NCBI GenBank assembly: GCA_944474755.1
Contig: OX104115.1
Location: 31,790,043-31,854,042 of the forward strand
Origin: Limnoperna fortunei
Lineage: Eukaryota > Mollusca > Bivalvia > Mytilida > Modiolidae
Length of the DNA stretch: 64,000 bases
Direction: 5' to 3'
Shown here: positions 45,240 through 55,756 of the stretch, piece by piece
Layout: each line of letters starts with the position of its first letter
Numbering within the stretch: the first letter of the stretch is position 1
Translations under genes and position numbers: made by a program
Notes under the pieces: model-generated
What the model was told of the DNA's origin: nothing
The model's database searches: none
The model's input: only the letters and a program-made list of their open reading frames with translations

Positions 45240-45686
45240 GTGTTTTAAAGTTCAGTCAAAAGGTTAGCAAGTTGACAAAGTGGACACAAATTTCCAAAAA
45301 TAAAAAATGTCCACTGGACAAAATTGTCACGTGACAAAATTGTCACAACAAAAAATGTCCTGTTGACAAACTTGTCACGTGACAAAATTGTCAAGAGAAA
45401 AAAAAATGTTCAGAGGACAGAAATTGTCAAAAGAACAAAAATGTCCCGTGGACAAAAATTATCAAAAGAACAAAAATGTCCAGTGGACAGAAATTGTCAA
45501 CCAATTGTCAAATGGACTGAAATATATTGTATAAAAAAAATTGTCAAAAGAACAGCCCAAGTTAACTTGGGTTGTCAAAATCTCTGCTCAAACCAGTCAA
45601 ATTCTCTGCTCGAAGTTAACTTAAAGCAGTCAGAATCTCTGCTTTACAAGTTAACTAGCAAGTTATGTTAGGACTGCACCCAACTG
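45240..45686 (-). repeat. Right arm of the foldback element
   Basis: AAATTGTCACGTGACAAAAT, AATGTCCACTGGACAAAAT and, near the end, CAAAATCTCTGCT / TCAGAATCTCTGCTTTAC units mirror the left arm. It includes the perfect 16-bp palindrome CCCAAGTTAACTTGGG at about 45547-45562. Only the outer 25 bp align cleanly with the left arm; inner modules are reordered. Confidence 0.75.
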
Positions 45687-45688
45687 TA

Positions 45689-45830
45689 TGATAAGGTTCT
45701 GTTTCTTTTTTGTTATAGTAAACAATGTGTTTTGATTGACAAAGCTTGCTCAGCAGTTAACCACTGTTTATACAAAACATTTTTATAATTGAATTTTAAT
45801 TGTTATCAACTAAATACAAACATGCAGTGC
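45689..45830 (+). repeat. Duplicated segment, copy 1, right of the foldback element
   Basis: TGATAAGGTTCTGTTTC matches 55599-55615. TAGTAAACAATGTGTTTTGA, TTGACAAAG and TTTTATAATTGAATTTTAA match 56055-56140. Confidence 0.75.
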
Positions 45831-46090
45831 TTTAAAATGTTTTTTATAATAAAAATTGTTGTTTTTTAATATTTAAACCCCAATGTTACCCAATTTATGC
45901 ATCATAAAGAAAATCTTTTTAATAAGGCAATATTTTAAAGCTTTTTAGATGATTGTGACTTCATGTTATTTCTAGTGTTAACCAATCATTGTGGGTGTGG
46001 GTTAATAAAATGCAACAAAAAACATACAATACAGGACTGATGAATTTGTCTAATAAAATGGTGTTTGCATGATAAATAGTATCTATCATA
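45831..46090. other. Unassigned
   Basis: No feature seen. Confidence 0.4.
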
Positions 46091-46092
46091 AC

Positions 46093-46222
46093 TGGAAAGG
46101 CGGGACAAGAAAATCTCAAACCCAAGGGCAAAGATATCTTGTCCTTCACGAGGCTCTGCCGAGGGATTGGACAAAGATATCTTTGCGAACGAGTTTGAGA
46201 ATTTCTTGAATCGGCTTTCCAC
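46093..46222. repeat. Long imperfect hairpin 1
   Basis: The left arm TGGAAAGGCGGGACAAGAAA, ATCTCAAAC...GGGCAAAGAT, ATCTTGTCC pairs with TTGGACAAAGATATCTTTGC...GTTTGAGAATTTCTTGAATC, GGCTTTCCA. Arms are about 53 bp with roughly 80% match. The loop contains GAGGCTCTGCCGA. Confidence 0.75.
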
Positions 46223-46360
46223 GAGTGATTTGCTACTTTTTCTTACCAGAGTTACAAAATTTTTAGGCATTTCTTCAGTATGTTTGGTAGTCATATGTGT
46301 ATATGTAACACTGACGAAATAAGTATTTAACGTCACAATAAGCTATCTCAAAGGATCTTG

Positions 46361-46482
46361 CACCGGTGTGAGGGCACGACGGAATAATCTCACGCATGTA
46401 AAAGGTTTTCTGTTATCCAAAGAGGCTCTGCCGAAAAATCTTTCACGCGACTGTCTGCGATTTTCTCGTCTAGCCACCGGTG
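46361..46482. repeat. Long imperfect hairpin 2
   Basis: Begins and ends CACCGGTG. The left arm CACCGGTGTGAGGGCACGAC pairs loosely with GTCTAGCCACCGGTG and inner words. The centre again carries GAGGCTCTGCCGA, as in hairpin 1 about 280 bp away. Confidence 0.6.
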
Positions 46483-46800
46483 TTTGATTCTTTTCTCACT
46501 AATTCGTAAATAAAATCTGGAGCTGTTCTGTTGGAAGATGTCAACAAATAGAGTTATCTACCCTGAAGAAAATCTTCAGTGTACATTTTTTGTTTAAACC
46601 TATTTGCTTCGATGTGTTCAACTATCATATTGTGGCATAAAATTGGTCGTGGAAGCTCAGATATGTTGTATTCATGTATTCATGCTTCTCTGTAAAGAGG
46701 CTGCGTAAACAAACACAACAAAAGCAAATATTTTATTTTTTTTATCGCTGAACCGATACTTGACAAGATGTTGGCAGTGTGCAGTCTAAGTTAGCTATGT
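46483..46800. other. Unassigned
   Basis: No feature seen. Confidence 0.4.
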
Positions 46801-46803
46801 CTC

Positions 46804-46912
46804 ATGGGGCCAACGTTGGCCCAACCAGTTGGCCCAACGTAGGGCCGATGAGCAAAAATTACATTGGGCCAACGTAGTTGCCATCATTAACCCAACGTAT
46901 GATTGCTATCTG
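46804..46912. repeat. Palindromic GGGCCAACGTTGGCCC cluster
   Basis: The perfect 16-bp palindrome GGGCCAACGTTGGCCC is followed by three or four variants (GTTGGCCCAACGTAGGGCC, TTGGGCCAACGTAG, AACCCAACGTATG). A short palindrome-built repeat. Confidence 0.7.
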
Positions 46913-47167
46913 ATTGTTTTAGGTGTCTTAATCAGATGACGTAACGAATACAGGTGTCAATTTACAACCGAAAAGAATATGCATTTTTCTTTGGGAAAAC
47001 GTCTGCGTGAGAAGAAGAAAACTTTAAATTCTTCCTGATGCATTTATTTGATATCATTTGGTATCAAGGAATGAATAACAGCCATGGACTACTTATCGTA
47101 CTTGTTTCTCTACATCTTGTCCAATCACAGTTAACAGAGAATAACACCATTTATACTGTTATATTTA

Positions 47168-47362
47168 GATTGTTTGTTTGTTTGTTTTAATGTTGTTTAA
47201 CGCCGTTCCAGCAATTTTTCGGCTATATCATGGCGTCCATTTTTATTGGGAGTGGAAGCCGGATCACGCAGAGAAAATCCTCGACCTCCGGTAGGAAAAC
47301 TGGCAAACCTTGTCAATTAAGATTGGATTCGAGCGCACCCTGCCCGCAGTGAGGCTCGAAAA
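47168..47362 (-). repeat. SINE family A, head-truncated
   Basis: Inverted copy: GTTTGTTTGTTTTAATG tail, GTTTAACGCCGTTCCAGC, CTCCGGTAGGAAAACTGGC, CCTTGTCAATTAAGATTGG, GCCCGCAGTGAGGCTCGAA. The tRNA head is missing. Confidence 0.8.
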
Positions 47363-47445
47363 GGCAATGAATTTCAAAAAATTGCGAAGCAATATATGAA
47401 GTATGTATATCTGGGTTCACAGAGGAATCTTTATTAGCAGCGCAA

Positions 47446-47495
47446 ATGGATGCATATTTAATTGTCAGTATACTGACAATTAAATATGCATCCAT
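47446..47495. repeat. Perfect 50-bp palindrome
   Basis: ATGGATGCATATTTAATTGT plus CAGTA is followed without spacer by its exact complement, centred between 47470 and 47471. It lies about 85 bp beyond a SINE. Confidence 0.97.
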
Positions 47496-47734
47496 ATCAA
47501 TGTTAAAGCTTTTCCTATATTTTATCTGTTATCTTTTTTAATGGCTTCAAACATTTACAGTTATAAATAGCAAACTGCATTTTCCGTACTATGTTTATCT
47601 ACTTGTCGCTATTAACAAGATTAATGCGTTTAATACGTGTTGCTCATACATAATTTTTTCTACAATGGTCGTGGTCTCAAGGCTTTAAAAGCAAGTCATA
47701 ATATTGTTGTTGAATATTGATTTACGACAGATTC
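47496..47734. other. Unassigned
   Basis: No feature seen. Confidence 0.4.
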
Positions 47735-47860
47735 AACTATATCATGGCGTCTAATTTTGTTTGGGGAGGATACTGGAATGCCCGGAGAAAACCCCGACCG
47801 TCGGTCGGAAAATTGGCAATCTTTGTCAATTAAGATTGTACATGTAGTCGACTAGTTCTT
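47735..47860 (-). repeat. SINE family A, internal fragment
   Basis: ATCATGGCGTCTAATTTTG, GGAGGATACTGGAATGCCCG, AAAACCCCGACC and TTTGTCAATTAAGATTG match the family core. Confidence 0.7.
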
Positions 47861-48545
47861 TAACATAAAACCTCATATTTCACCTTTATATTTATCATTT
47901 TCATCTGACTTACATTTTTTATTATTATTTGAAATGTGAGATTTTATCTGTCAGTTGATTTTTCTCGGAGCAAAATTTTTTCAGAAGTTCTGCCTATTTT
48001 AACATGTGAAATGTCATGAAACTAACATAAACACAAAGACTATACCTGTTTTCAATGAATTAAACTATGTTCAATTAAGTAATCCATGGTTGAAATATCG
48101 AGACGAAATTTTTCTGCGAGCTGACAAAGGTTAATAAACTTTACGGAATCAAGTTATATTTAATGGCGGAACGAATACAATTTGTCGCAATTGTAACACA
48201 TGGAAAATTCATTTCGTCAAAAACGATGCCATAAGATAGATTGAATTATGGTCAGCCATTGAATGTCATGGGAGTTAAGGGACACCTCAAATAAAGCTTT
48301 AAACAGGACTTTAAAAATCCATGATATACTAAGGTAAGACAATTTAGATATTTTTCTTTAAGTTAAACGCAGTTTGCATGGTTGTACAAACTTTTTTCAT
48401 ATCAAAATTAACTTAAACATTCTGCACGAGTTTGCGCACGGGAAAATGCGTTTAAAGATGAAACCTCGAATTTCACTAAAAACCTAAAATATCAATATCC
48501 GCAAAAAAAAGATAAAAATAAACACGAAATGAGAGGTTTTATTAA
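47861..48545. other. Unassigned
   Basis: No gene or repeat recognised. Confidence 0.35.
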
Positions 48546-48630
48546 TGAAACAAGTAATCGACCACATTTTGCCCGCAGCGAGATTCGAACCCGCAATCTC
48601 AGTGTTGACAGACAGATTGTTACTGAGATT
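48546..48630 (-). repeat. SINE family A, tRNA-head fragment
   Basis: CCCGCAGCGAGATTCGAACC, CGCAATCTCAGTGTTGACAG match the head and B box. The body is missing. A run of 15 G lies downstream at 48725-48739. Confidence 0.65.
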
Positions 48631-48889
48631 ATCATCGGTATGCATGAAACAAAAATGTACAAATCAGCGATAAATTATATTTGTATTGGAGCTGAACGCA
48701 ATACCTGCAGCTACTGTTTAGCACGGGGGGGGGGGGGGGTAACTAAGGATACTTTTAGGTACAGGTCTGCGGACGGAGATTTGAAAACCCAACCTATTCA
48801 TAAATTTTCGGGACCTAATCATATATTAAATTATTAAATCTGACCTATTCATATATTCTAGTACTGCACATCCCTATTGACAAAATAGT

Positions 48890-49085
48890 CCATTCACTAC
48901 CAAATCAAGTGTGGACTGTGAGCACGCTCACAAAGGGATAACCCCGCTTCGCTTTCAAGTCCAATTATCAAAATCTGTCAGGCGGTTTAGGAGGAGAAGC
49001 GCCTACAAGGGATGTGGACAGACAGACAGACAGGGTGATTCCTATATTCCCCCCAAAACAGCTTTTACGGTGGGGTATAATGATC
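48890..49085 (+). repeat. Dispersed noncoding repeat, unclassified
   Basis: CGCTCACAAAGGGATAACCC, GGCGGTTTAGGAGGAGAAGC, GACAGACAGACAGACAGG and CAGCTTTTACGGTGGGGTAT look like an old degenerate interspersed element of a kind common in bivalves (memory-based). Only one copy is in the window. Confidence 0.35.
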
Positions 49086-51380
49086 AAGTGATGTTAATGG
49101 AACACTTTTTTTTGTAAAATCACTGTGGTTTATATCTATGCTTAACATGCTTAACATGAGAATTGAGGCATTAATATATTTAGATAATTTACAACTACCC
49201 AATGATATATTTTTCAATGGAAAAAGCTATCTATTCATATTTTTTGAGAGGTAAAAAAGTGACCCATTCGGGCCGCACATCCGTACCCCCACACCCGTGC
49301 TGTTAAGACACAGAATTGTGTGATGTGTACAATACTGTTCAAAATATATAGAACACCACATGTATTAGTGGTTTTTACATTTCATTCAAATAAACATAAT
49401 ACAGAAATAAATTGTGTTCTTCAAATTGACTAATGCCTTTAGTTCTCAACAGTATAGATGTTCGTATTCAAATGCATCTTCGAATGTATTAAAAGTTTTG
49501 AATATATACTGTATACTTGGGAATTAACTTTAAATCAATGAACTAATTTTAGTACAAGTGAATTGTAATATATAACTATTTGGAATATCCCTGTATTTCT
49601 GATTTACAGTTTCAGAAATCCGCTGGATAGATCTATTATATGGTTGTAACAATACTTACACGTTTGTTATATACAGTGTTGTATCAAAAAGAAATTCTTA
49701 TAATTTTTTCGCGGTCATTCGAACTAATAACTTCCGAATAAGCCCAGTCGGTGCAAAACTGTGGTTTTATACTTTGTAGCTTTGTCGTTTTTGTCTTTCT
49801 TCTACCATGTAAGTCGATGTCTTTTTCATTTGTTATTTCTTTTTTAGTAAAGCAACTATACATAAACTATGCGAATCAGAGTCGATTAAGATCTGAAAAT
49901 TAAATTGGAACTTTAATAAGACTTGTATTTATGCCAACATCAAAAGAAATCCACAAGAGGAAAAATAAAACGAAAGCTAGATGCATGAGATCTTACTTTA
50001 AATTGATCTGCACTATATATGTTAAATTTATACTAAACTTGAGTCACAACGGGGTACAATCAATGCGAACAGGTTTTTTTACAGTGATCGACGTTTCCCT
50101 TTCTGTTTACTTTTTTCTCATGAAATAGATGAATGATTGATAGGCTCAACATATACATTTTGGGAAAAGACCGAGTGATCTTGATTGAAAAGACATATTT
50201 TTTAACACAATTGGAAGATCACACAGGTTTTGCAAAAGGCGAATTAAAGTACCTTATTCCTCCGAAAACTAACAATTTTTAAATCGCTAACCTATAATCT
50301 ATCCATAGAAGAATATCCGACGTCCAATCAGAACACCCGAAACAAAGTTATTACGATTTTTTCCAGGTGTTTTGATAGCACAACGCAACGTAACGATGAG
50401 GGCACGAACTCATCTCAACACGAAAACTACGAAAAATGATGAAAGTGCCATCAATAACACATGAAAAAGATCCAGAAATTAATTTGATTTATAGTTCTCC
50501 ATATTGCCAATTAAACATTATAACGTAAAAAAAACGTGTACTATTTTGTAGGTAAAGCGTTTTAAAAACTTGAACCCACCTAAACAATTTCAAATTTAAT
50601 TACCTGACCCTAATTTTGAAAACAAAACAAATTGTCAACGTACAACCCCTTTTTCCAATGTTATAGATATCCATCCAAGCCGGAAATATGTAAGATACCT
50701 TCTTAAACCAACGTAATAGATCAGCCATGATAAAAACGTCGAAAATGAAGGAAAAGGATGTTACAATGAAATAAATACATGATATTGTTTTATTAAATTA
50801 CCTTTTAAAATCATATATAAATATAAATAAATGTTTCTAAAATTGAAATTTCTCGATCGTTTTTATTAAAATAAGTAAGGATAACGACTTTATTTATTTA
50901 TTTGTTTATTGTTATTTTTGCGAATTCGCCTAATTTGATGGTTGAATACGAATCTTCCCGTTTTATTTAGAACAATATAAGTAAACCTTTTTTAGACCTT
51001 ATCAAGAAAACGAAAACGTAGGTGGCACTAACATATGTACAGTACTCAGAAACACGTCTGGTTCCACAAACATTCCCGAATCCTCGATCCTGACCGATTA
51101 TAATGTCATAAACAACCGATGCTCACAAATGTGGCTAAATTATTTCCCCAAAACCTTACTCGATTAGAATGCCGCCTAGACAGTAGAAATTTTGCAACGC
51201 CATAACTATAACATTGTAACTTCAGAACACAAAATATATAATTAATTACGATCGTTTACACATATTCCTATCTGTTTTTAAGGTTTACGTAAAATATTTA
51301 GTACACTAACCTCTGGAAGAAAATCAATGATTGAGTTGTCAAATAATTCTTCAAATACACGTTTCTGTAAGGTATCTTCT
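49086..51380. other. Intergenic, nothing recognised
   Basis: 2.3 kb of AT-rich DNA. No frame with family signatures. Confidence 0.35.
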
Positions 51381-51384
51381 ATTA

Positions 51385-51600
51385 CAGGTGGTACCAACAT
51401 ATTTCTATAAGGTATCAACTAGTACTGGTGGAACTAAAAATATATAAAAGGTATCAATTAGTACAGTTGGAGCCAGCTTATATAAAAGTATTGACTGGTG
51501 CATAAGGTATCCACTAGTACAGGTGACCCCAACATACACAAAAGATATCCTGTACTACCGTGAAACTAAAATATATATAAAAGGTATCAACTAGGGCAGG
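51385..51600. repeat. About 45-bp imperfect tandem repeat
   Basis: AAGGTATC(A/C)ACTAGTAC plus GGTGG or GTTGGA, then (C/A)AACATAT or AAAATATATAAA recurs about five times (near 51408, 51448, 51505, 51545 and 51583). Confidence 0.6.
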
Positions 51601-51965
51601 TTGGGACCATACTGGGACGCTTCCCAGTGCTCGACCCACAGAGCAGCCCAGCGCGTCCCCGGGTGGCGGATAGGGGTGCGTGGTGACAAATGTACTATAC
51701 TCTCATTCATTTTTCGCAGCAGATACAACTTTCTACTAATTAAAATATACAGTACAAACAAGATGACATAATAGGAAACAAAAACAAATAAAATAAAATA
51801 AAAAATCCATTGTATATATATGTGTGTAAATGGAACTGTGAAATGAGTTAACAAACAATTAATCAAAAAAAAGGGTCGGAATAGCACATAGTTAACACTA
51901 TTTAGAATGCCATTGGAAAAGTATGGAATTTTGGTAGAGGCGAAGAATTTAGCCTTTTGTACCAG
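51600..51965 (-). repeat. Family B-related fragments
   Basis: GGTTGGGACCATACTGGGAC, GCTTCCCAGTGCTCGACCCA and GCGCGTCCCCGGGTGGCGGA form the head block. ATGCCATTGGAAAAGTATGG and GAATTTAGCCTTTTGTACC match 62650-62710. Confidence 0.5.
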
Positions 51966-52199
51966 CTATATTGAGCCTACTCGAATAAAACGTCATCAAA
52001 AATACCAAGGTTAATACAATTTACTACACCAGTCGCGCGTTTCGTCTAATTGAACCCAATCAATATTTAAATTCCAAATGAATAAGATGTTGTATTAAAA
52101 ATTTCCAAAACGTTATACCAAATACGGCTATCTATATCTCGAAAATAGAAAAACCTTAGAATTAAAAATAATTTTCGAAATTTTAGGGCAGGAAATTTA

Positions 52200-52335
52200 G
52201 ACAATGGCTATATCACTAAAGGAATCAATCGAAGTCTACAAAAGGGGTCTTTATCGTGCAATGAACGTTTCACTCTCCAAACACGTTACCCACTACGGTC
52301 AGCGGACAGACTTTCCGTATTATTATCCGATCTAT
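52200..52335 (-). repeat. Family B repeat, middle block
   Basis: TTTATCGTGCAATGAACG, TTTCACTCTCCAAACACG, TTACCCACTACGGTC and GACTTTCCGTATTATTATCC are the complement of the middle of the copy at 38690-38975. Confidence 0.6.
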
Positions 52336-52339
52336 GTTT

Positions 52340-53230
52340 CTTTCTACTTTCTACGAAGTAATCCAGTATCACAATGACACATAAATCTTATAGCGATTTC
52401 CAAATTATAAAACAAAACAACCATTTTGTAAACAACCCATGTTCAGATGGCAAAAAGATGTCATCATATTTAATCAAGCTAAGGGATATGTTAAAAGGTT
52501 GGCTTCTCGAAAATGTATACGTTGTGTCGTCACTAAAGTTGATTAAACTTTATCTGACTGCACATGGCATTTTACCTCTTTTTTAAACAGCATATTAAAA
52601 CGTCTGCCAAAGCTGTTGCCCTAAATATAAAAGACATTGCTAGGTACATGTTCATAGTTCTATTAATTTTATCTCTTGAATTAAGAGTTTAAGTCCCAAA
52701 ATGTAAAAAAAACGTGAAGAAAGGTTTTACTACAGAGCGTTTTTTCAAAATTCGAAATATTCTATGTGGATTACAACGAGAAGCAGTTTTCTACGCTTTT
52801 AAGCCCGAAGGATTAATACACTAGATAATAAACAATTTCCTGTCTAAATGTATTTCATGGCAACGTTTTTATGAAGTTCAAAAGGAAATATCACTTTCCG
52901 TTTTCAACAATAACTTATTTGGAAAAATAATTTATCTGGTACCAAACCTATAATTATCCATTATAAATTTCTGTAAATGGTATATTAGTCAAGTGTAGAT
53001 TTGAAGTGTTCTTGTATTTGTTGAAATGTAATATATAATGTTTTAGAAGTACCATTTTGTTACTTCTAAAAAAGAACCAATTTAAAATATAATAATTAGC
53101 TTTATTTTATTTTCACTCATATGCATCTATGATACATAATAACAAATGGATGTGCCATGTAACATGATACAAAAATAAGGTTAACTAGTAATGTGTTTAA
53201 CTGATAACACAAATCTCTCCCAAACGAACC
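52340..53230. other. Mostly unassigned; scrap related to 63282-63495
   Basis: AAAAGGAAATATCACTTTCC, TAACTTATTTGGAAAAATAA and TTTATCTGG at 52880-52940 match the tandem block at 63320-63390. The rest is unassigned. Confidence 0.4.
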
Positions 53231-53421
53231 TTCATTGCCACTTTAACTGATCTGACGGATTGATTTGGACTGATCGCTCCAGTCCGTCCATTCAATTTCC
53301 GGTTAGTAAAATCAATATTTCGAAATGTGAAAATTCGTTTCACTCGCAAATATTAGAAGTATAAAAATGTCAACTTTATGTCCTCATTGATGGATCGTTT
53401 TACCTAATAATAATGCTAAAA

Positions 53422-53865
53422 CTGGTCTAAAGTTATTAATAAAAAATGGAAATTCCCCCAATTTATTACTAATGCATCTGTGACAAAATATAAACATTAC
53501 ACAGTGTAATTTTATTAACAAAATAAATAAAACAAAGTAAATTTAAAAACGCACACACACAATGACTTTAAAAAAGCATCTCGCTTGCCAAGGCGCACGT
53601 CCGTATTTTGAAAGCGGGAAACGTCTAGTCTAAAGTTATAAATGATACATGGAAATTCCAACCCCCCCCCCCCCCGAAAAAAATCTATCACTGATGCATC
53701 TTTGACGGAATATAAACATCACATAGTGTCATTTTATTACAAAAATAATTAAACAAACTAAATGAAAAAAACACACACACAATAAATTCAAAAAATATTT
53801 GACCTCGCATGCCAAGGCGTATATCTCGTATTTGTCTTCGAATAGTTTTAAAGCGGAAAAAGCGA
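53422..53865. repeat. About 205-bp tandem duplication
   Basis: CT(G/A)GTCTAAAGTTAT, GGAAATTCC, GATGCATCT, ATATAAACAT(C/T)ACA, TAGTGT and CACACACACAAT occur in order twice, starting about 53422 and 53627. A run of 14 C lies at 53662-53675 in the second unit. Confidence 0.7.
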
Positions 53866-54240
53866 GAAACACGAAAAACGTGAAGGCGAAATCGTAACAT
53901 TTTTTCACTTCGCCTTTTTGCGTTAGCATTGTATGTATGTTTGAAGTTTGTTTAACACTATTTAAAAAAAATAATATTAGTTTATATAATATGACGTCGA
54001 GTGTTTATTGGGAAGAGCTGGAGTACCCAACGAAACAGAAAACCTTCAATAGGAAAACTGGTGCTCTTTGCAAATTTATAGGGATTAGTCGAGCACACCA
54101 TCTCGCTGGATTGATCGAACAGACAACTTGGTGATCAATAATAGGTTACTGCTATCTTAACCTCCTATGTCGAGGTTTTTTTTATTGTAAACGCTTAAAA
54201 AGATCATTTGTCGTGGTTTGATCAGTTTTTTTTTCTTTTC

Positions 54241-54825
54241 CACAGTTCCTATGAATTCCGGTGTATAATACTTAATAAGATTTACGACAAAAGCGAAAAC
54301 ATCTATTTATATATTTTATTAACTACCCCTTATAGTGTCACACGATTGTATACAGAATTAAATAAAGAATAAACTTATGTGCCACAATTCCTAAGAATTC
54401 CGCTGTATAATACTTAATTAGATTCACGACAAAAGCGAAAACATCTATTTATATATTTTATTCACTATATATCTCATTGTGTCACATGAATTTACAGAAA
54501 ATTAAATCTCAAATAAAGAATAAACCACTGTGCCACAATTCCTAAGAATTCCGGTGTATAATACTGAATAAGATTTACGACCAAAGCGAAAACATCTATT
54601 TATATATTTTATTCACTATCTCATTGTGTCACATGAATTTACACAGAATTAAATCTCAAATAAAGAATAAATTACTTTGCCACAATTCCTAAGAATTCCG
54701 GTGTATAATACTGAATAAGATTTACGACAAAAGCGGAAACATCTATTTAGATATTGTATTCACTATCTCATTGTGTCACATGAATTTACACAAAATTAAA
54801 TCTCAAATAAAGATTAAACTACTAA
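54241..54825 (+). repeat. About 147-bp tandem repeat, four units
   Basis: GCCACAATTCCTAAGAATTC, GGTGTATAATACTGAATAAG, AAAACATCTATTTATATATT and TCATTGTGTCACATGAATTT recur from about 54240, 54381, 54532 and 54679. The paralogue has a single unit (about 37551-37700). Confidence 0.85.
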
Positions 54826-55019
54826 CCGCGTTTGTATATCGAAGCTTATGAGTTAAATATGCAAACATGTAAGCGTAATACTAAAATCAATTCTGCTTTC
54901 GCATTTTAGCCGTCGCAATTCGTTTATTTTACGATGTCTGTTAAAGTCATTCCGCAGTTAATGATATATAAGTATAAATGGTTTCCTTTAAATTCGGAAG
55001 TACTTGAAATTAGTTACTA

Positions 55020-55535
55020 GGTGTAACAGAGCTGCCCAGCGTGTCCATAGCTGGCGACATGGGATGTCCTCTCGTTTTTTTTCTTTGGGGGGGGGGGGGG
55101 GTTCAGGTCATATTAAAATTGCCGCGAACCATAGTGACATGCTTAGAGAGTGTCACGCTCCTTGCACGAAAAAAAAGTAAATCTTACGCCCAAACCCATA
55201 CCCCATATTTTTCAAGTGGAATTCAACTATTGATCACGTGGTCAGTCAACACTGAGGTTGCGCGTTCGAATCTCACTGCAGGCAGGATGCACTCGATTTA
55301 ATTGAAAGGGAGCCAGTTTTCCTACTGGAGGACGGGTGTTTTATCCGGGTACTCCGGCTTCCTCCTCAAATAAAAACTGGACGCCATGATATAGCTGAAA
55401 AGTTGCTGAAAGTGGATTAAACAATATTTAAACAAGCAAACAAATCTAATTGATTTATATTAAACTTGTTCTCGTCATGAATAAAGCTGAAATACTCTCG
55501 CTGAAAAAAAAAGCAAACAATCAATCAATACAATA
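55020..55535 (+). repeat. Family B repeat split by a SINE
   Basis: GCCCAGCGTGTCC head, a run of 15 G (55087-55101), AGAGTGTCACGCTCCTTGCA, CCCATACCCCATATTTTTCA, AGTGGAATTCAAC, then the SINE at 55231-55442, then CTAATTGATTTATATTAAAC, TTGTTCTCGTCATGAATAAA and a CAATCAATCAAT tail. The two halves join as in uninterrupted copies. Confidence 0.7.
55231..55442 (+). repeat. SINE family A inserted in family B
   Basis: TATTGATCACGTGGTCAGTC, GTTCGAATCTCACTGCAGGC, GGGTACTCCGGCTTCCTCCT, ACGCCATGATATAGCTG, TTGCTGAAAGTGGATTAAAC and a CAAGCAAACAAA tail. The head begins inside the tRNA-like part. Confidence 0.8.
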
Positions 55536-55756
55536 AATTAGTTTTTTAAATTGAATGACACTCTTTTAAACTTTTAAAGGGCAAGTTTTGAAAAGGTTCT
55601 ATTTCATCGATATGACACTGTAATGACTGTTAAGAACTAAAGAATTAATGACGTTTTGATAAAAAAAATACTATTTCGTACTGAAACACGTGTCAACCTG
55701 TAACACATTTTTACGCTTAACTTCAGTATTCGCAGACAATTCTCCCCAGCGTTATT

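Larger units (their letters stand above)
39021..45686. mobile_element. 6.7-kb foldback element with Tc1/mariner-like ends and a retroelement inside
   Basis: The left terminus CAGTTAGGTGCAGTCCTAAC (39021) is matched inverted at the right end (45686): 24 of the outer 25 bases agree. TA flanks both ends (39019-39020 and 45687-45688). Tc1/mariner elements integrate at TA, and many begin CAGT. Insertion is shown by the paralogous empty site at about 55595, where GGCAAG and TGAAAAGGTTCTATTTC are adjacent. Both arms are a few hundred bases of short repeats. The interior holds a decayed APE-endonuclease/RT retroelement and a 52-bp minisatellite. No DDE transposase was seen, so mobility would have depended on an enzyme supplied in trans. 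Confidence 0.75.
53231..55605 (+). repeat. Duplicated segment, copy 2
   Basis: Paralogue of 37141-39020 (shared blocks listed there). It lacks the 38105-38637 insertion and the foldback element, but has extra tandem units (53422-53865 and 54241-54825) and a SINE (55231-55442). A degenerate SINE occupies 53940-54175. Confidence 0.75.

Noticed and set aside
45324..45671. 115-codon frame rich in Lys and MSRGQK repeats
   Set aside because: Translation of the right arm repeats of the foldback element.
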